In this document: positions 43,479-52,794 of the stretch, in pieces
Layout: the number at the start of each line of letters is the position of its first letter
Position numbering within the stretch: position 1 is the stretch's first letter
NCBI GenBank assembly: GCA_963926355.1
Contig: CAWUWW010000013.1
Coordinates: forward strand, 31,426 to 95,425
Length of the DNA: 64,000 nucleotides
From: SCGC-AAA076-P13 sp963926355
GTDB taxonomy: Bacteria; Pseudomonadota; Gammaproteobacteria; Magnimaribacterales; D2472
Direction of reading: 5' to 3'
Notes under the pieces: model-generated
Seen by the model: only the letters and a program-made list of their open reading frames with translations
Databases searched by the model: none
Told to the model about the DNA's origin: nothing
Made by a program: the position numbers and the translations under genes

Positions 43479-45917
43479 ATGCTTAATTTAGATAAAATTA
43501 CTGAAGATTTAACTTTAAGGGAAAAAATATCTCTGCTTAGTGGGTTTAATTCTTGGTACACGAATAAAATTGAAAGACTAAATATTCCTAGTATTAAAAT
43601 GTCTGATGGGCCTAATGGCGTTAGAGGTGACTCAAACTCTGGGAAATCTTCAGCCTGCTTCCCTTGTGCCATATCGATTGGTTCAACTTGGGATATGGAT
43701 CTAATCAAACAAATGGGCATTGCTCTGGGCGAAGAGGCAAAAGTTAAAGATGTAGATGTTCTACTTGGCCCTACTATTAATATTCACAGACATCCTCTTG
43801 GTGGAAGACATTTTGAAAGCTTCTCAGAAGACCCCTTTCTTACTGGAAAAATTGCCATTGAATATGTCCAAGGTGTTCAATCGCAAGATGTCGCTGCATG
43901 TTTAAAGCATTTTATTGGCAATGACACTGAATACCAAAGACATCTAGTTAGTTCAAATATCGATGAAAAAACTTTAAGAGAACTATATTTACTTCCTTTT
44001 GAAATGGGTATCAAAGAAGGTGACGCCAAGGTAGTAATGAGCGCTTACAACAAATTAAATAATATCTACTGCAGTTCTCATGAAAATTTATTAATTAATA
44101 TTTTAAAAGATGAGTGGGGTTTTGATGGCTATGTGGTAAGTGATTGGGGAGCGGCATTGGAAACAGTTGAGAATGCCAATGGTGGATTGGATCTTGAGAT
44201 GCCCGGTCCGGGAAATGTTTGGGGAGATAATCTATTTAAAGAAGTTAATGAGGGTAAAGTTAAGGAAGCATTAATTGACGATAAGATAAAAAGAATATTA
44301 AGCGTAGCTGAATTCACCAAAAGGTTTGAAAAACCCGATTTAAAACCTGAGAAGGAAGTTGATATTGAATCACATAGAATGCTTCTTAGAAAAGCTGCGG
44401 CAGATGGAATGGTTTTGCTTAAAAATAATGATCAATTACCTTTAAAATTAGATATCAAAACATTAGCAATAATTGGTCCAAATGCTAAAAAAGCTCAAAT
44501 TATAGGCGGAGGAAGTGCCAGTCTTACACCTCACTACCAGATTCATCCATTAGAAGCATTCCAAGGTAGGTTAGGTGAAAGCATAGAAATTTCTTATGCA
44601 AAAGGATGCAATACCCATAAATACCTTCCAGCTTTAAATGAAGAATTAATGAGTAATAATATTGCTGGAGAAAAAGGCTTTTTAGTTGAGTATTTTAAAG
44701 GGTCTGATTTTGATAAAAATTTAATTATAAAAGAATGCTTAGTTGGAAATAAATTTTGGGTATTTGAGGGTTTTGCTAAAGATGTAATAGAAAAATTTGA
44801 AAATCCAGATATCTTGGTTAGGTTCTCGTGTAACTACACTCCTAATATTTCTGGAATACATGAGTTTGAAATTTTTGGTATTGGCAAATGCAAGCTCTCA
44901 GTAAATGATAATGGGATTATAGATAACTGGACTGAGACTTCTCCTGGAGAGGCATTTTTTACATTTAGCTCAGATTCAAAAAAGAATACCGTGGAACTTA
45001 AAGAAGGAGTAACTTACCAAATAGAGCTAAGTTATAAGTTTGAAGGCAATTTCCCGGCAGTTTATATCGGATGCCAGCCTCCTGAGGAAAAAGATTTGCA
45101 TGAAGAGGCTATAGCAATAGCAAATGAAGTAGATCAAGTTATTTTAATAGTAGGAACGAACTCTGATTGGGAAACTGAAGGTAATGATAGGGCTGAATTT
45201 AACCTACCTGCTCAGCAAGATAGGTTAATTGAAGCTATTTTAGACGTTAATCCAAATACCGTGGTTGTTCTTAATACAGGCTCTCCAGTAGCTATGCCAT
45301 GGGCTGATAAGGCGAATGCTATTATTCAAACTTGGTTTGCCGGTCAGGAGTTTGGCAATGCATTAGTAGATATTATGACTGGTGATATAAATCCTTCTGG
45401 AAAATTACCAACCACCTTCCCTAAAAATATTGAAGACACTCCAGCATTCAAAACATATCCTGGTAAAGATTTACAAATGGATTATGAGGAAAAATTACTA
45501 GTAGGTTACAAATGGTATGAAGTAAAAAATATTGAGCCGTTATTTCATTTTGGTCATGGTCTTTCATACACTCAGTTTGAGTATAAAGATCTTAAAACTG
45601 AAATACATAATACTCACGAGGTATCTTGTAAATTTTCTATAAAAAATACCGGTAATTTCTCAGGTGCTGAAACTGCTCAATGCTATGTTGGGTTTATGCA
45701 AAGAGAAGATGATGAACCCATGAAAACCTTACAGGGATTTAATAAAATGAATATTGATCCTGGCAAAGAAGTTGAAATAGAAATAACCTTAAACTCTAGA
45801 AGCTTTTCATCATGGAGCACTCAAAAAGAGGGCTGGGAAATAAAACAAGGCACATACCAAATAATGATTGGTGATTCGTCAGATAATATTCTCCTTCAAA
45901 CAGAAATTATTCTATAG
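43479..45917 (+). CDS. GH3 beta-glycosidase with PA14 domain
   Basis: 812-residue glycoside hydrolase family 3 enzyme. The TIM-barrel domain has SDGPNGVRG, KHFIGNDTE and the catalytic nucleophile Asp222 (GYVVSDWGAALE); the (alpha/beta)6 sandwich has the GTNSDWETEGNDR acid/base region and NTGSPVAMPW. A PA14 insert (about 385-535, YFKGSDF...) lies inside the second domain, and a C-terminal fibronectin-III-like domain ends it. This is the architecture of KmBglI-type beta-glucosidases. No signal peptide, so it acts on sugars already imported, matching the adjacent GPH transporter. Convergent with the fusion gene (11-nt overlap). Confidence 0.9.
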   Translation: MLNLDKITEDLTLREKISLLSGFNSWYTNKIERLNIPSIKMSDGPNGVRGDSNSGKSSACFPCAISIGSTWDMDLIKQMGIALGEEAKVKDVDVLLGPTINIHRHPLGGRHFESFSEDPFLTGKIAIEYVQGVQSQDVAACLKHFIGNDTEYQRHLVSSNIDEKTLRELYLLPFEMGIKEGDAKVVMSAYNKLNNIYCSSHENLLINILKDEWGFDGYVVSDWGAALETVENANGGLDLEMPGPGNVWGDNLFKEVNEGKVKEALIDDKIKRILSVAEFTKRFEKPDLKPEKEVDIESHRMLLRKAAADGMVLLKNNDQLPLKLDIKTLAIIGPNAKKAQIIGGGSASLTPHYQIHPLEAFQGRLGESIEISYAKGCNTHKYLPALNEELMSNNIAGEKGFLVEYFKGSDFDKNLIIKECLVGNKFWVFEGFAKDVIEKFENPDILVRFSCNYTPNISGIHEFEIFGIGKCKLSVNDNGIIDNWTETSPGEAFFTFSSDSKKNTVELKEGVTYQIELSYKFEGNFPAVYIGCQPPEEKDLHEEAIAIANEVDQVILIVGTNSDWETEGNDRAEFNLPAQQDRLIEAILDVNPNTVVVLNTGSPVAMPWADKANAIIQTWFAGQEFGNALVDIMTGDINPSGKLPTTFPKNIEDTPAFKTYPGKDLQMDYEEKLLVGYKWYEVKNIEPLFHFGHGLSYTQFEYKDLKTEIHNTHEVSCKFSIKNTGNFSGAETAQCYVGFMQREDDEPMKTLQGFNKMNIDPGKEVEIEITLNSRSFSSWSTQKEGWEIKQGTYQIMIGDSSDNILLQTEIIL

Positions 45918-47910
45918 CCAGTTCACTTAGTTCTTTATCGCTAAGATTTATCTGAGTTGCCTCAATAGAACTATTGGTTTCAAAAATAGTTCTAGGTCCA
46001 ATTAGCGGGAATATTAAAGAGGATTTGTGCAATACATACGCAAGTGCAATTTGAATAGGTTGCACATTTTTTTGACGAGCTATTTCAAAACATTTCGCTC
46101 TTCTTTTTAAGTTTTTTTCATCATGCCAAACTCTTATTTCTTCCTCCATAGATGGGTTAGAAAAATGCTGATTAGATGTAACTTCTTTCTTTTCAATAAA
46201 GAATCCTCTAGCCGTGCTTGACCAAGGAAATAACATGATTTCATTTTTAATAATATAGTTGATATATTCATTATTGACGGCAATACATCCTGGCCATACC
46301 GGCTCTATCATCTGAGCTAAGCTAAAATTATTACTTAGAACTGAAAAGGATTCCTTGCTAGCTTGCTGGGCATAATCTCTGGCTTCTGAAAAACGATCTA
46401 ACTCCCAGTTAGATGCTCCAATTAGATTTATCAATCCCTCATCCTTAATTTCATTTAAGGCATCAATGAATTCAGATACTGGTACTTCAGTATTATCTCT
46501 ATGGAGGCAAAAGATATCTAGCTTTTGAATATTTAAACGGTCTAACGACTCTAGAATTTGAGGCCTTATAAATTCAGGTTCGCATTGAGGTGTATGAGCT
46601 GCCTTACCCAAAACAATAACCTCGTCTTCAACTTTTCTTGAATTAATCCAGTCCCCTAAATACTTATCACCCTTCCCATTGTTATAGATATAAGCTGTAT
46701 CAAAAATTCTTCCTCCAGATCCATAAAAATGATCAAACATAGTAAAAGCATGCAAGTCCGAAGTTTGATTGTCACAGCCAAGAGCAAGTCTTGAAGCAGC
46801 TTTATCTATACCTGATAGTGAAGTTTTTGTAAATTTAGGCTCCTGCATCATATAAAATTTAGATTCAGGAATGGGTGAATTTTGAATAACTTTTAGGGGG
46901 CAATTAATTTCTAATTCTTGCCTCCATTGATCTAGCCACAGCATGTTACTTTGAGTATCTGCATGAGAGATAAAAGCTGATTCAAGTTTTTTTTCATGAA
47001 TACAATTTGACGCATGATCAATCTCTCTAGTAAATAATCCAACAGTATCAAGATACGGAACTTCTTTAATTAACTCCCCTGAATCAAATATCTTTATAGA
47101 CGATTTTCCTTCTTGAAATTGCCCACAGTGCCATGGCTGAGAAGCTATCAACTCAATACTACCGCTTGAAATTCTGAGATCATTGGCATATTCCTCATCT
47201 ATCGCGCAACTAATTATTGCTTCAATATTATTTGAAAAAATTAAATGTGCTTCCGATTGAAGATCAACGCCCGTTTTGTCTATTCTTCCAGTTGCTTTAA
47301 TACTAAGAGGGTCTGCAAAAGGGAGATTTTGCAAACTGCCAGCAATCAGCTTGCTCATTGATAACGGATAACAGCCCACATCTAAAATAGCGCCTCCGCC
47401 TAATAATGGGTTTCTTAAACGGTGCTCGCTCGGCAAGTCTGCTGAAAAGCCAAAAGAGCTTTCAATTAATACATCTTCCTTGGTATTTTTAAATACATCT
47501 AAGTGATTAAGGATGTTAGATGTCTGGGGATGAACTCGATACATATATGCTTCCATTAAAAAAACTCCAGCATTTTGTGCCATATCCAATAGAACCATAC
47601 TTTCAAGATGGTTCATGCTGATAGGTTTTTCACAGAGAATATGTTTTTTATGCTTTATGGCTTCTAAAGTATAGAAGTAATGAGAGTTATGAGGCGTCGC
47701 TATATAGACAGCATCAATTTCATTTGATGTAAAAAAATCTTCAAGCTTTAAATATGGCTTGGTATTAAATTTATCTGAAAACTTATCAAGTTTTTCTTGA
47801 TTCCTTGCAAAAATACCCGCCAATTCAGAATCTTGGCAATGCCCTATTGAGTGAGCAAATGCATCAGCAATATTACCGGCACCAACAATACCCCATTTAA
47901 TTTTATGCAT
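45907..47910 (-). CDS. Gfo/Idh/MocA oxidoreductase - aldo/keto reductase fusion
   Basis: 667 residues with two complete redox enzymes. Residues 1-335 are a Gfo/Idh/MocA dehydrogenase: NAD(P) fold GIVGAGNIADAF at 7-18, EKP motif at 94-96 (ILCEKPISMN), GGAILDVGCYPL around 171-182. Residues 355-667 are an aldo/keto reductase with the tetrad Asp403, Tyr408 (FDTAYIYNNG), Lys435 (VLGKAAH) and His469 (FCLHRDN). There is no frameshift and the linker is short. The two halves could interconvert a sugar and its keto-sugar using one cofactor pool. Overlaps the GPH transporter gene by 8 nt. Confidence 0.88.
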   Translation of the reverse strand: MHKIKWGIVGAGNIADAFAHSIGHCQDSELAGIFARNQEKLDKFSDKFNTKPYLKLEDFFTSNEIDAVYIATPHNSHYFYTLEAIKHKKHILCEKPISMNHLESMVLLDMAQNAGVFLMEAYMYRVHPQTSNILNHLDVFKNTKEDVLIESSFGFSADLPSEHRLRNPLLGGGAILDVGCYPLSMSKLIAGSLQNLPFADPLSIKATGRIDKTGVDLQSEAHLIFSNNIEAIISCAIDEEYANDLRISSGSIELIASQPWHCGQFQEGKSSIKIFDSGELIKEVPYLDTVGLFTREIDHASNCIHEKKLESAFISHADTQSNMLWLDQWRQELEINCPLKVIQNSPIPESKFYMMQEPKFTKTSLSGIDKAASRLALGCDNQTSDLHAFTMFDHFYGSGGRIFDTAYIYNNGKGDKYLGDWINSRKVEDEVIVLGKAAHTPQCEPEFIRPQILESLDRLNIQKLDIFCLHRDNTEVPVSEFIDALNEIKDEGLINLIGASNWELDRFSEARDYAQQASKESFSVLSNNFSLAQMIEPVWPGCIAVNNEYINYIIKNEIMLFPWSSTARGFFIEKKEVTSNQHFSNPSMEEEIRVWHDEKNLKRRAKCFEIARQKNVQPIQIALAYVLHKSSLIFPLIGPRTIFETNSSIEATQINLSDKELSELAIE

Positions 47911-49252
47911 TAGAAATTTTCCTATCTTGAATATCTTGAATTAATTTTTTATGGAAAGTTTTATCAATGGGATAAAAATAAACTAAAACGATACTTATAC
48001 AAACTCCAACAAGAGGTATTAATGACATCAAAGTCTTTAATCCCTTTAACGTTTCATCTGTTTGCTGTTGATTTGGCTCAAAGCCAATACTTGTTAATGC
48101 AAATCCTAGTATCAGGGCAGCAAAAGCTATGGCTCCTTTTTGGGCAAAAGTCATAAAACCATATAGAGAAGATTCTGTTCTTATCCCAGTTTTCCATTCA
48201 CCATACTCAATAGTGTCAGGCAACATGGACCAAAATAATATGCCTGTTGCTCCATTGCCGATTCCTATAAAAGCGAGGATATATAACAGCTCATTTACAG
48301 TTGTAATGGGGTAGTAATAAAAAATTAAATATCCGATAGACAATATTGTCATTGAAATTATCCATGAATTCTTCTTTCCTATTTTTAAAGCTATATAAGC
48401 CCAAAAAGGAATTGATAGAAAAGCACTTCCGCTACTAACTCCAAGAATTAAACCTTGATAAGCATGTAAATCTAAATAGTATTTAACAAAGTAAATTAAA
48501 TTGTTATTAAACATTAGTGCGGTAGAAACCAAGATTAATATTGAACCAAATACTATCCAAAAAGGGTAATTAGTAGCAACTGCTTGAGAGACCTTTTTAA
48601 AACTTGGCAATTGGTCCTTACTGAACTCAAACTTTCTTTCTTTAACAAAGAAAACCGTAATGCAAAGAATAAGAACAGCTACTAAGCCGGCAATTAAACC
48701 AAGATATATAAACCCAAGAGATTCCTCACCCCCGCCAAACCATAAGACAATTGGGAATCCAAAAGCTGAAACTGTTAATGTTCCAAAAGAAGCTGCCAAC
48801 ATACGAGCTGTAGTCAGTTTAGTTCTTTCATCACTATCATCTGTGATTCTTGCTGTAAGTGATGAATAAGGTACGCTAACAATTGTGAAGCAAGTTCTAT
48901 GGATTAAGTTTACAGATAATAAAAATATAAATAAAAATGTTCCTTCAAATGGCGGGACCCAAAATAAAATCATAAAAGAAAGTGCTAATGGAATAGAGCC
49001 ATAAAAGATATAGGGACGATAACTTCCCATCTTAGTTCTAGTTCGCTCTGCTATAAATCCCATAAAGGGATCAGTAATTGCATCCCAGGCAATTCCTAGG
49101 GCATATATCCAACCTGCCAGTAAGGGTGTAATGCCTACAACATCAGTATAAAAGTAGAGTAAATAAAGACCAACGCCAGTCCAATAAAGGCAAATTGCGT
49201 AATCGCCAATTCCATAAGCAGCTCTAATTTTATTACTAATAATATTACTCAT
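47903..49252 (-). CDS. GPH-type sugar:cation symporter
   Basis: 449 residues with 12 predicted membrane helices. The N-terminal AYGIGDYAICLYW and the cytoplasmic loop AWDAITDPFMGFIAERTRTKMGSYRPYI contain the GPH family signature (D-P-x-x-G, R-T-x-x-G-x-x-R-P). Members import beta-glucosides, melibiose, xylosides or glucuronides with Na+ or H+. Directly upstream of the Gfo/Idh-AKR fusion on the same strand and facing the GH3 glycosidase. Together they form a small glycoside-import and cleavage locus. Confidence 0.87.
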   Translation of the reverse strand: MSNIISNKIRAAYGIGDYAICLYWTGVGLYLLYFYTDVVGITPLLAGWIYALGIAWDAITDPFMGFIAERTRTKMGSYRPYIFYGSIPLALSFMILFWVPPFEGTFLFIFLLSVNLIHRTCFTIVSVPYSSLTARITDDSDERTKLTTARMLAASFGTLTVSAFGFPIVLWFGGGEESLGFIYLGLIAGLVAVLILCITVFFVKERKFEFSKDQLPSFKKVSQAVATNYPFWIVFGSILILVSTALMFNNNLIYFVKYYLDLHAYQGLILGVSSGSAFLSIPFWAYIALKIGKKNSWIISMTILSIGYLIFYYYPITTVNELLYILAFIGIGNGATGILFWSMLPDTIEYGEWKTGIRTESSLYGFMTFAQKGAIAFAALILGFALTSIGFEPNQQQTDETLKGLKTLMSLIPLVGVCISIVLVYFYPIDKTFHKKLIQDIQDRKISNA

Positions 49253-49338
49253 ACCCCCCTTACCTCTCTATTCTTGTGAATACTAATGTATATGAAAAAC
49301 TTATATATTGCATACAAAAAATATGTAAGACTAGTAAC

Positions 49339-50250
49339 ATGAATTTTAATGAAGGTTTTGCTGAAGATGATGGTGTAAGAATTGCTTACAGAGATTATGG
49401 TCCTGATGGAGCGGATCCTATACTTTTAGTTCATGGACTTGGAGCTCAACTTGTTCATTGGCCCTCACATCTAATAGACTTCTTAATAAAAAATAACTAC
49501 AGGCCTATAACTTATGATAATAGAGATGCTGGTTTGTCTTCGAGGTTTTCAGGAAAGCCTTCTTTTTTTTTAGACTACCTTCGTTACTATTTGCGCCTAC
49601 CATTAAAATCTGAATATACCCTTGATGACATGTCCAAGGATGGTATGAGTGTAATGAATAAACTAAATATTGATAAAGCTCATATTTTAGGAACTTCCAT
49701 GGGAGGGATGATTAGTCAAATTATCTGCTCCATGTACCCAGATAGGATCAAGTCATTTACATTAATTGCATCAACTGCTTCAGTGCCAGGGCCTTTTAAC
49801 GGGCCTTCAAAAGAAGTTCAAGACGTTATGATGCAAAGATCTAAAATGAATAAACCCACTCTTGAAGATATCTATCAAAGAGAGCTTAAATGGGTCTCCT
49901 TGATTGGAATGGCCGGACGTAACTTAGAAACTGTTGAGTTCCGTGAGGAGGTTATTGCTAATTACAATCGAGCGAAATCAAAAAGTGATGGTTTTGGATA
50001 TGCGAGACAACTTTTAGCCATACTTGCTTCTAAAGATAGAATAAAAAGGGTTAAATCAATAACAGTATCTACTCTAATCATCCATGGAGAAGATGATCCC
50101 GTTATCCATGTTAAAAATGCTTATAAAACAAATAAACTCATACCAAAAAGTAAATTAATAGTTATCGCTAATATGAGACATTTGATAGAAGAAGAAATTT
50201 TAGAACAGTTCAAGAAACAACTTATCGAGCACCTAGCAGAAAGCAGTTAA
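49339..50250 (+). CDS. alpha/beta-hydrolase
   Basis: 303 residues from ATG 49339 (an upstream in-frame start at 49276 would add 21 non-conserved residues). Oxyanion strand LLVHGLGAQLVHW, nucleophile elbow GTSMGGM, acidic residue in LIIHGEDDPVIHV, and His in NMRHLIEEE complete the triad. Resembles soluble esterase/haloperoxidase-like alpha/beta hydrolases; substrate unknown. No signal peptide. Divergent from the GPH transporter and convergent with the flavoprotein (10-bp gap). Confidence 0.82.
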   Translation: MNFNEGFAEDDGVRIAYRDYGPDGADPILLVHGLGAQLVHWPSHLIDFLIKNNYRPITYDNRDAGLSSRFSGKPSFFLDYLRYYLRLPLKSEYTLDDMSKDGMSVMNKLNIDKAHILGTSMGGMISQIICSMYPDRIKSFTLIASTASVPGPFNGPSKEVQDVMMQRSKMNKPTLEDIYQRELKWVSLIGMAGRNLETVEFREEVIANYNRAKSKSDGFGYARQLLAILASKDRIKRVKSITVSTLIIHGEDDPVIHVKNAYKTNKLIPKSKLIVIANMRHLIEEEILEQFKKQLIEHLAESS

Positions 50251-50260
50251 AGAAAAAAAC

Positions 50261-51349
50261 CTAAATTATTTCGCTTATATAGTTCCCTATAGCCAGGCAA
50301 CTTGTTACTCCAGGACTTTCGATTCCTTGAAGGTTGATTAATCCATTTACGCCATGATCTTCTGGTCCAAGAATGGAAAAGTCTTTCATTTTTTCATTGG
50401 GATTTTGTAGCTTAGGTCTTATTCCAACATAATCGGGCTGTAATTTTTCTGGGTCCATGTCGGGCCAATAATTATGAATAGAATTCACAAATTTTTCTTT
50501 AAGAGCTTCATTAAAAGTAAAATCTATATGGTCAACCCATGTAATATCAGGTCCGAATCTTAACTGGCCAGCCATATCAAAGCCAACATGTAATCCAGAG
50601 CTAAACTCACTTGCCAGAGGATACACAAGAGAATTAAATGGATGATCTCCAGAGTATTTAAAATAATGTCCTTTTGCATAATAGATAGGAGAATAAAACT
50701 TACTATCAAGCGGATCTATTTTATCTGAGATTATGTCTGAATAAAGTCCTGAGGAATTAACTAGCATTTTAGTACTGATACTAAAATCATTCCCATCATT
50801 ACAGGCTACTTCAAAATAATCTCCATTTTTTTTAGCAGATATAAATGAGGTATTAAAGGAAACAACTCCTTGGTTATGCTGGATATCACCCTCTAGGGCT
50901 GTAACTAACTCAGGTACATCTATAATCCCAGTCTCTGGGGAATAGATTCCTCCCTCTATAATTAAATCAGGTTGTGCAATTTTAATTTCATCTTTTGAAT
51001 AAATTTTTAAACTCACTCCATTTGCCAGGCCTTGTTCATAAATATTTTTTAGCTTTTCTAAGTCTGCTTCTTGAGAAGCAATAATATATTTTCCAATTTT
51101 TTTATGATTAATATTTTTACGTTCTGCATATTCATAAAGTAATCTATTTCCTGTTACACAAAATTTTGTTTTTAATGAATCAGCAGGGTAATACATGCCT
51201 GCATGGATAACCCCAGAATTTCTTGATGAGACGCCCTCTCCTGCTCTTGACTCTCTCTCAAGTACCACGACAGACATGCCCATTCCACTACAAGATTTAG
51301 CAATAGACAAGCCAACAACGCCAGCACCAATAACAACTAGATCAAAAAT
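50261..51349 (-). CDS. lhgO: FAD-dependent L-2-hydroxyglutarate oxidase-like protein (LhgO family), AUU start
   Basis: DAO-fold flavoprotein. The NSGVIHAGMYYPADSLK and CVTGNRLLYEY segments, the GLINLQGIESPGVTSCLAIG C-terminus and overall length match LhgO/L2HGDH, which oxidises L-2-hydroxyglutarate to 2-oxoglutarate. The FAD-binding strand DLVVIGAGVVGLS lies upstream of the first standard start (TTG 51310) in the same frame, so TTG cannot be the true start. No ATG, GTG or TTG precedes it before the stop; ATT 51349 has AGGAG 7 nt upstream and gives 362 residues with an intact GxGxxG fold. AUU initiation is therefore proposed (ATT 51352 is the alternative). Specificity for other 2-hydroxyacids is possible. 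Confidence 0.75.
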   Translation of the reverse strand: MFDLVVIGAGVVGLSIAKSCSGMGMSVVVLERESRAGEGVSSRNSGVIHAGMYYPADSLKTKFCVTGNRLLYEYAERKNINHKKIGKYIIASQEADLEKLKNIYEQGLANGVSLKIYSKDEIKIAQPDLIIEGGIYSPETGIIDVPELVTALEGDIQHNQGVVSFNTSFISAKKNGDYFEVACNDGNDFSISTKMLVNSSGLYSDIISDKIDPLDSKFYSPIYYAKGHYFKYSGDHPFNSLVYPLASEFSSGLHVGFDMAGQLRFGPDITWVDHIDFTFNEALKEKFVNSIHNYWPDMDPEKLQPDYVGIRPKLQNPNEKMKDFSILGPEDHGVNGLINLQGIESPGVTSCLAIGNYISEII

Positions 51350-51499
51350 AATAAATCTCCTATATAAGAAAAAAATTAGAGAAATTTATACTTCTCTGAT
51401 AATAATTTAATAATGCCATAAGTTAACTGAAGATGGTTTGATGCGTGATAGAAGTTTTCAAGGAACTCTAGATATCACCATATTCTAACAATAGATCAT

Positions 51500-52729
51500 T
51501 TACGATTGCTGGACCTCAGGCATTGGCTGAGAACTATTTATTAAAGGTAAAACTAATATATTAATTACTGAATAAACGAGGACGCTAATTGCAATCTGCG
51601 TAAGAGAAACTTCAAGATAGGCATAAGCTCCAATTAACAAACATAAAACTAGTCTAACTATCTCTATTTTCGTTCCCTTTTTTCCATCAAACCACATGGA
51701 TGTGCAGAACATGGTAAATGTCATCATACTTATCGTTACCCATAGCTGAAGGTAATTTAAGTAGCCGCTTTGGATAAAAACTAAGAAAATATAAGTTATA
51801 AATAAATATTGAAACAGGGCATATATTTTATGGCGTTTACTAATAACAGGGTTGTACTTTGTAAAAGTTTGGGAATTAAAATCATCTTTTTTTACTTTTA
51901 CAGGAAGGCTTTCAGGGGTCCATCTTGTTCTAGCAAATGGTGCATAAATCTTTTCTTTCCAGTCTTTTGAAAGCCATATTTCTTTTATTATTTTTACGTA
52001 AACATGCAGGTTCGCCCAAATTGGATTGAAGGTATTTAATGTGCTTCTAATTCCGTAAATACAAGCTTCGTTCTCATCTTCAACTTTATGAGTTCCAAAC
52101 ATCCTGTCCCAAATAATGAAGACACCACCATAATTTTTATCAATATATTGTTCATTTTGAGCATGATGGACTCGATGATTTGAAGCAGTAACAAAATAAT
52201 TTTCATACCAGCCAAGTTTAGGAATATGTTCACTATGAACCCAAAATTGATAGATAAGATTTAATGATGCAACACTTACGAAAACATAAGAAGGAACGCC
52301 GATAATAAACATTGGAATGTAAAAAATCCAACTAACAAATGCACCAGTGCCTGATTGTCTTAAAGCGGTACTAAGATTGTAGTCTTCACTTTGATGATGA
52401 GCTGCATGAGATGCCCAAAAAATTTGTCTTTCATGGCTAATGCGATGAAACCAATAGTAAAAAAAATCATAAATAATAAATGCGAAGATCCATGTAAATG
52501 CAGATGTGGGATCTAACCTCCACAATGCAAAGTGAGTTTCTGCCATGTAAAAAACATAACCAGCAGCACCAATAATAATTAATTTATTCGCCGTACGAAT
52601 GGTTCCCATGAATAAATTACTAATAGCATCATTTAATCTATACGTGTTTTTATTTATTGCTATCCCATAAACGAGCTCTACTAGAAGCGCTAGCAAGAAA
52701 AAAGGAACAGCGTATGTTATGTAATCCAT
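51500..52729 (-). CDS. sterol desaturase/fatty acid hydroxylase family membrane protein (copy 2)
   Basis: 409-residue paralogue of the protein at 29346-30611. It keeps the same N-terminal KNTYRLND segment and histidine boxes HRISHE, HAAHHQSEDYNL, HSEHI and NHRVHH, plus the YGGVFIIWDRMFGT stretch, and four or more membrane spans at each end. O2-dependent lipid hydroxylase or desaturase of unknown substrate. Placed upstream of pssA-psd on the same strand but in the wrong order to be their first gene, so co-transcription from psd-pssA through a 65-bp gap is possible. Confidence 0.85.
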   Translation of the reverse strand: MDYITYAVPFFLLALLVELVYGIAINKNTYRLNDAISNLFMGTIRTANKLIIIGAAGYVFYMAETHFALWRLDPTSAFTWIFAFIIYDFFYYWFHRISHERQIFWASHAAHHQSEDYNLSTALRQSGTGAFVSWIFYIPMFIIGVPSYVFVSVASLNLIYQFWVHSEHIPKLGWYENYFVTASNHRVHHAQNEQYIDKNYGGVFIIWDRMFGTHKVEDENEACIYGIRSTLNTFNPIWANLHVYVKIIKEIWLSKDWKEKIYAPFARTRWTPESLPVKVKKDDFNSQTFTKYNPVISKRHKIYALFQYLFITYIFLVFIQSGYLNYLQLWVTISMMTFTMFCTSMWFDGKKGTKIEIVRLVLCLLIGAYAYLEVSLTQIAISVLVYSVINILVLPLINSSQPMPEVQQS

Positions 52730-52794
52730 GATTTATATTATCTTAATTAGCTAATATTTTAAAATAAGCTTGGGAAGGCTGCTCCGTTGAATGA

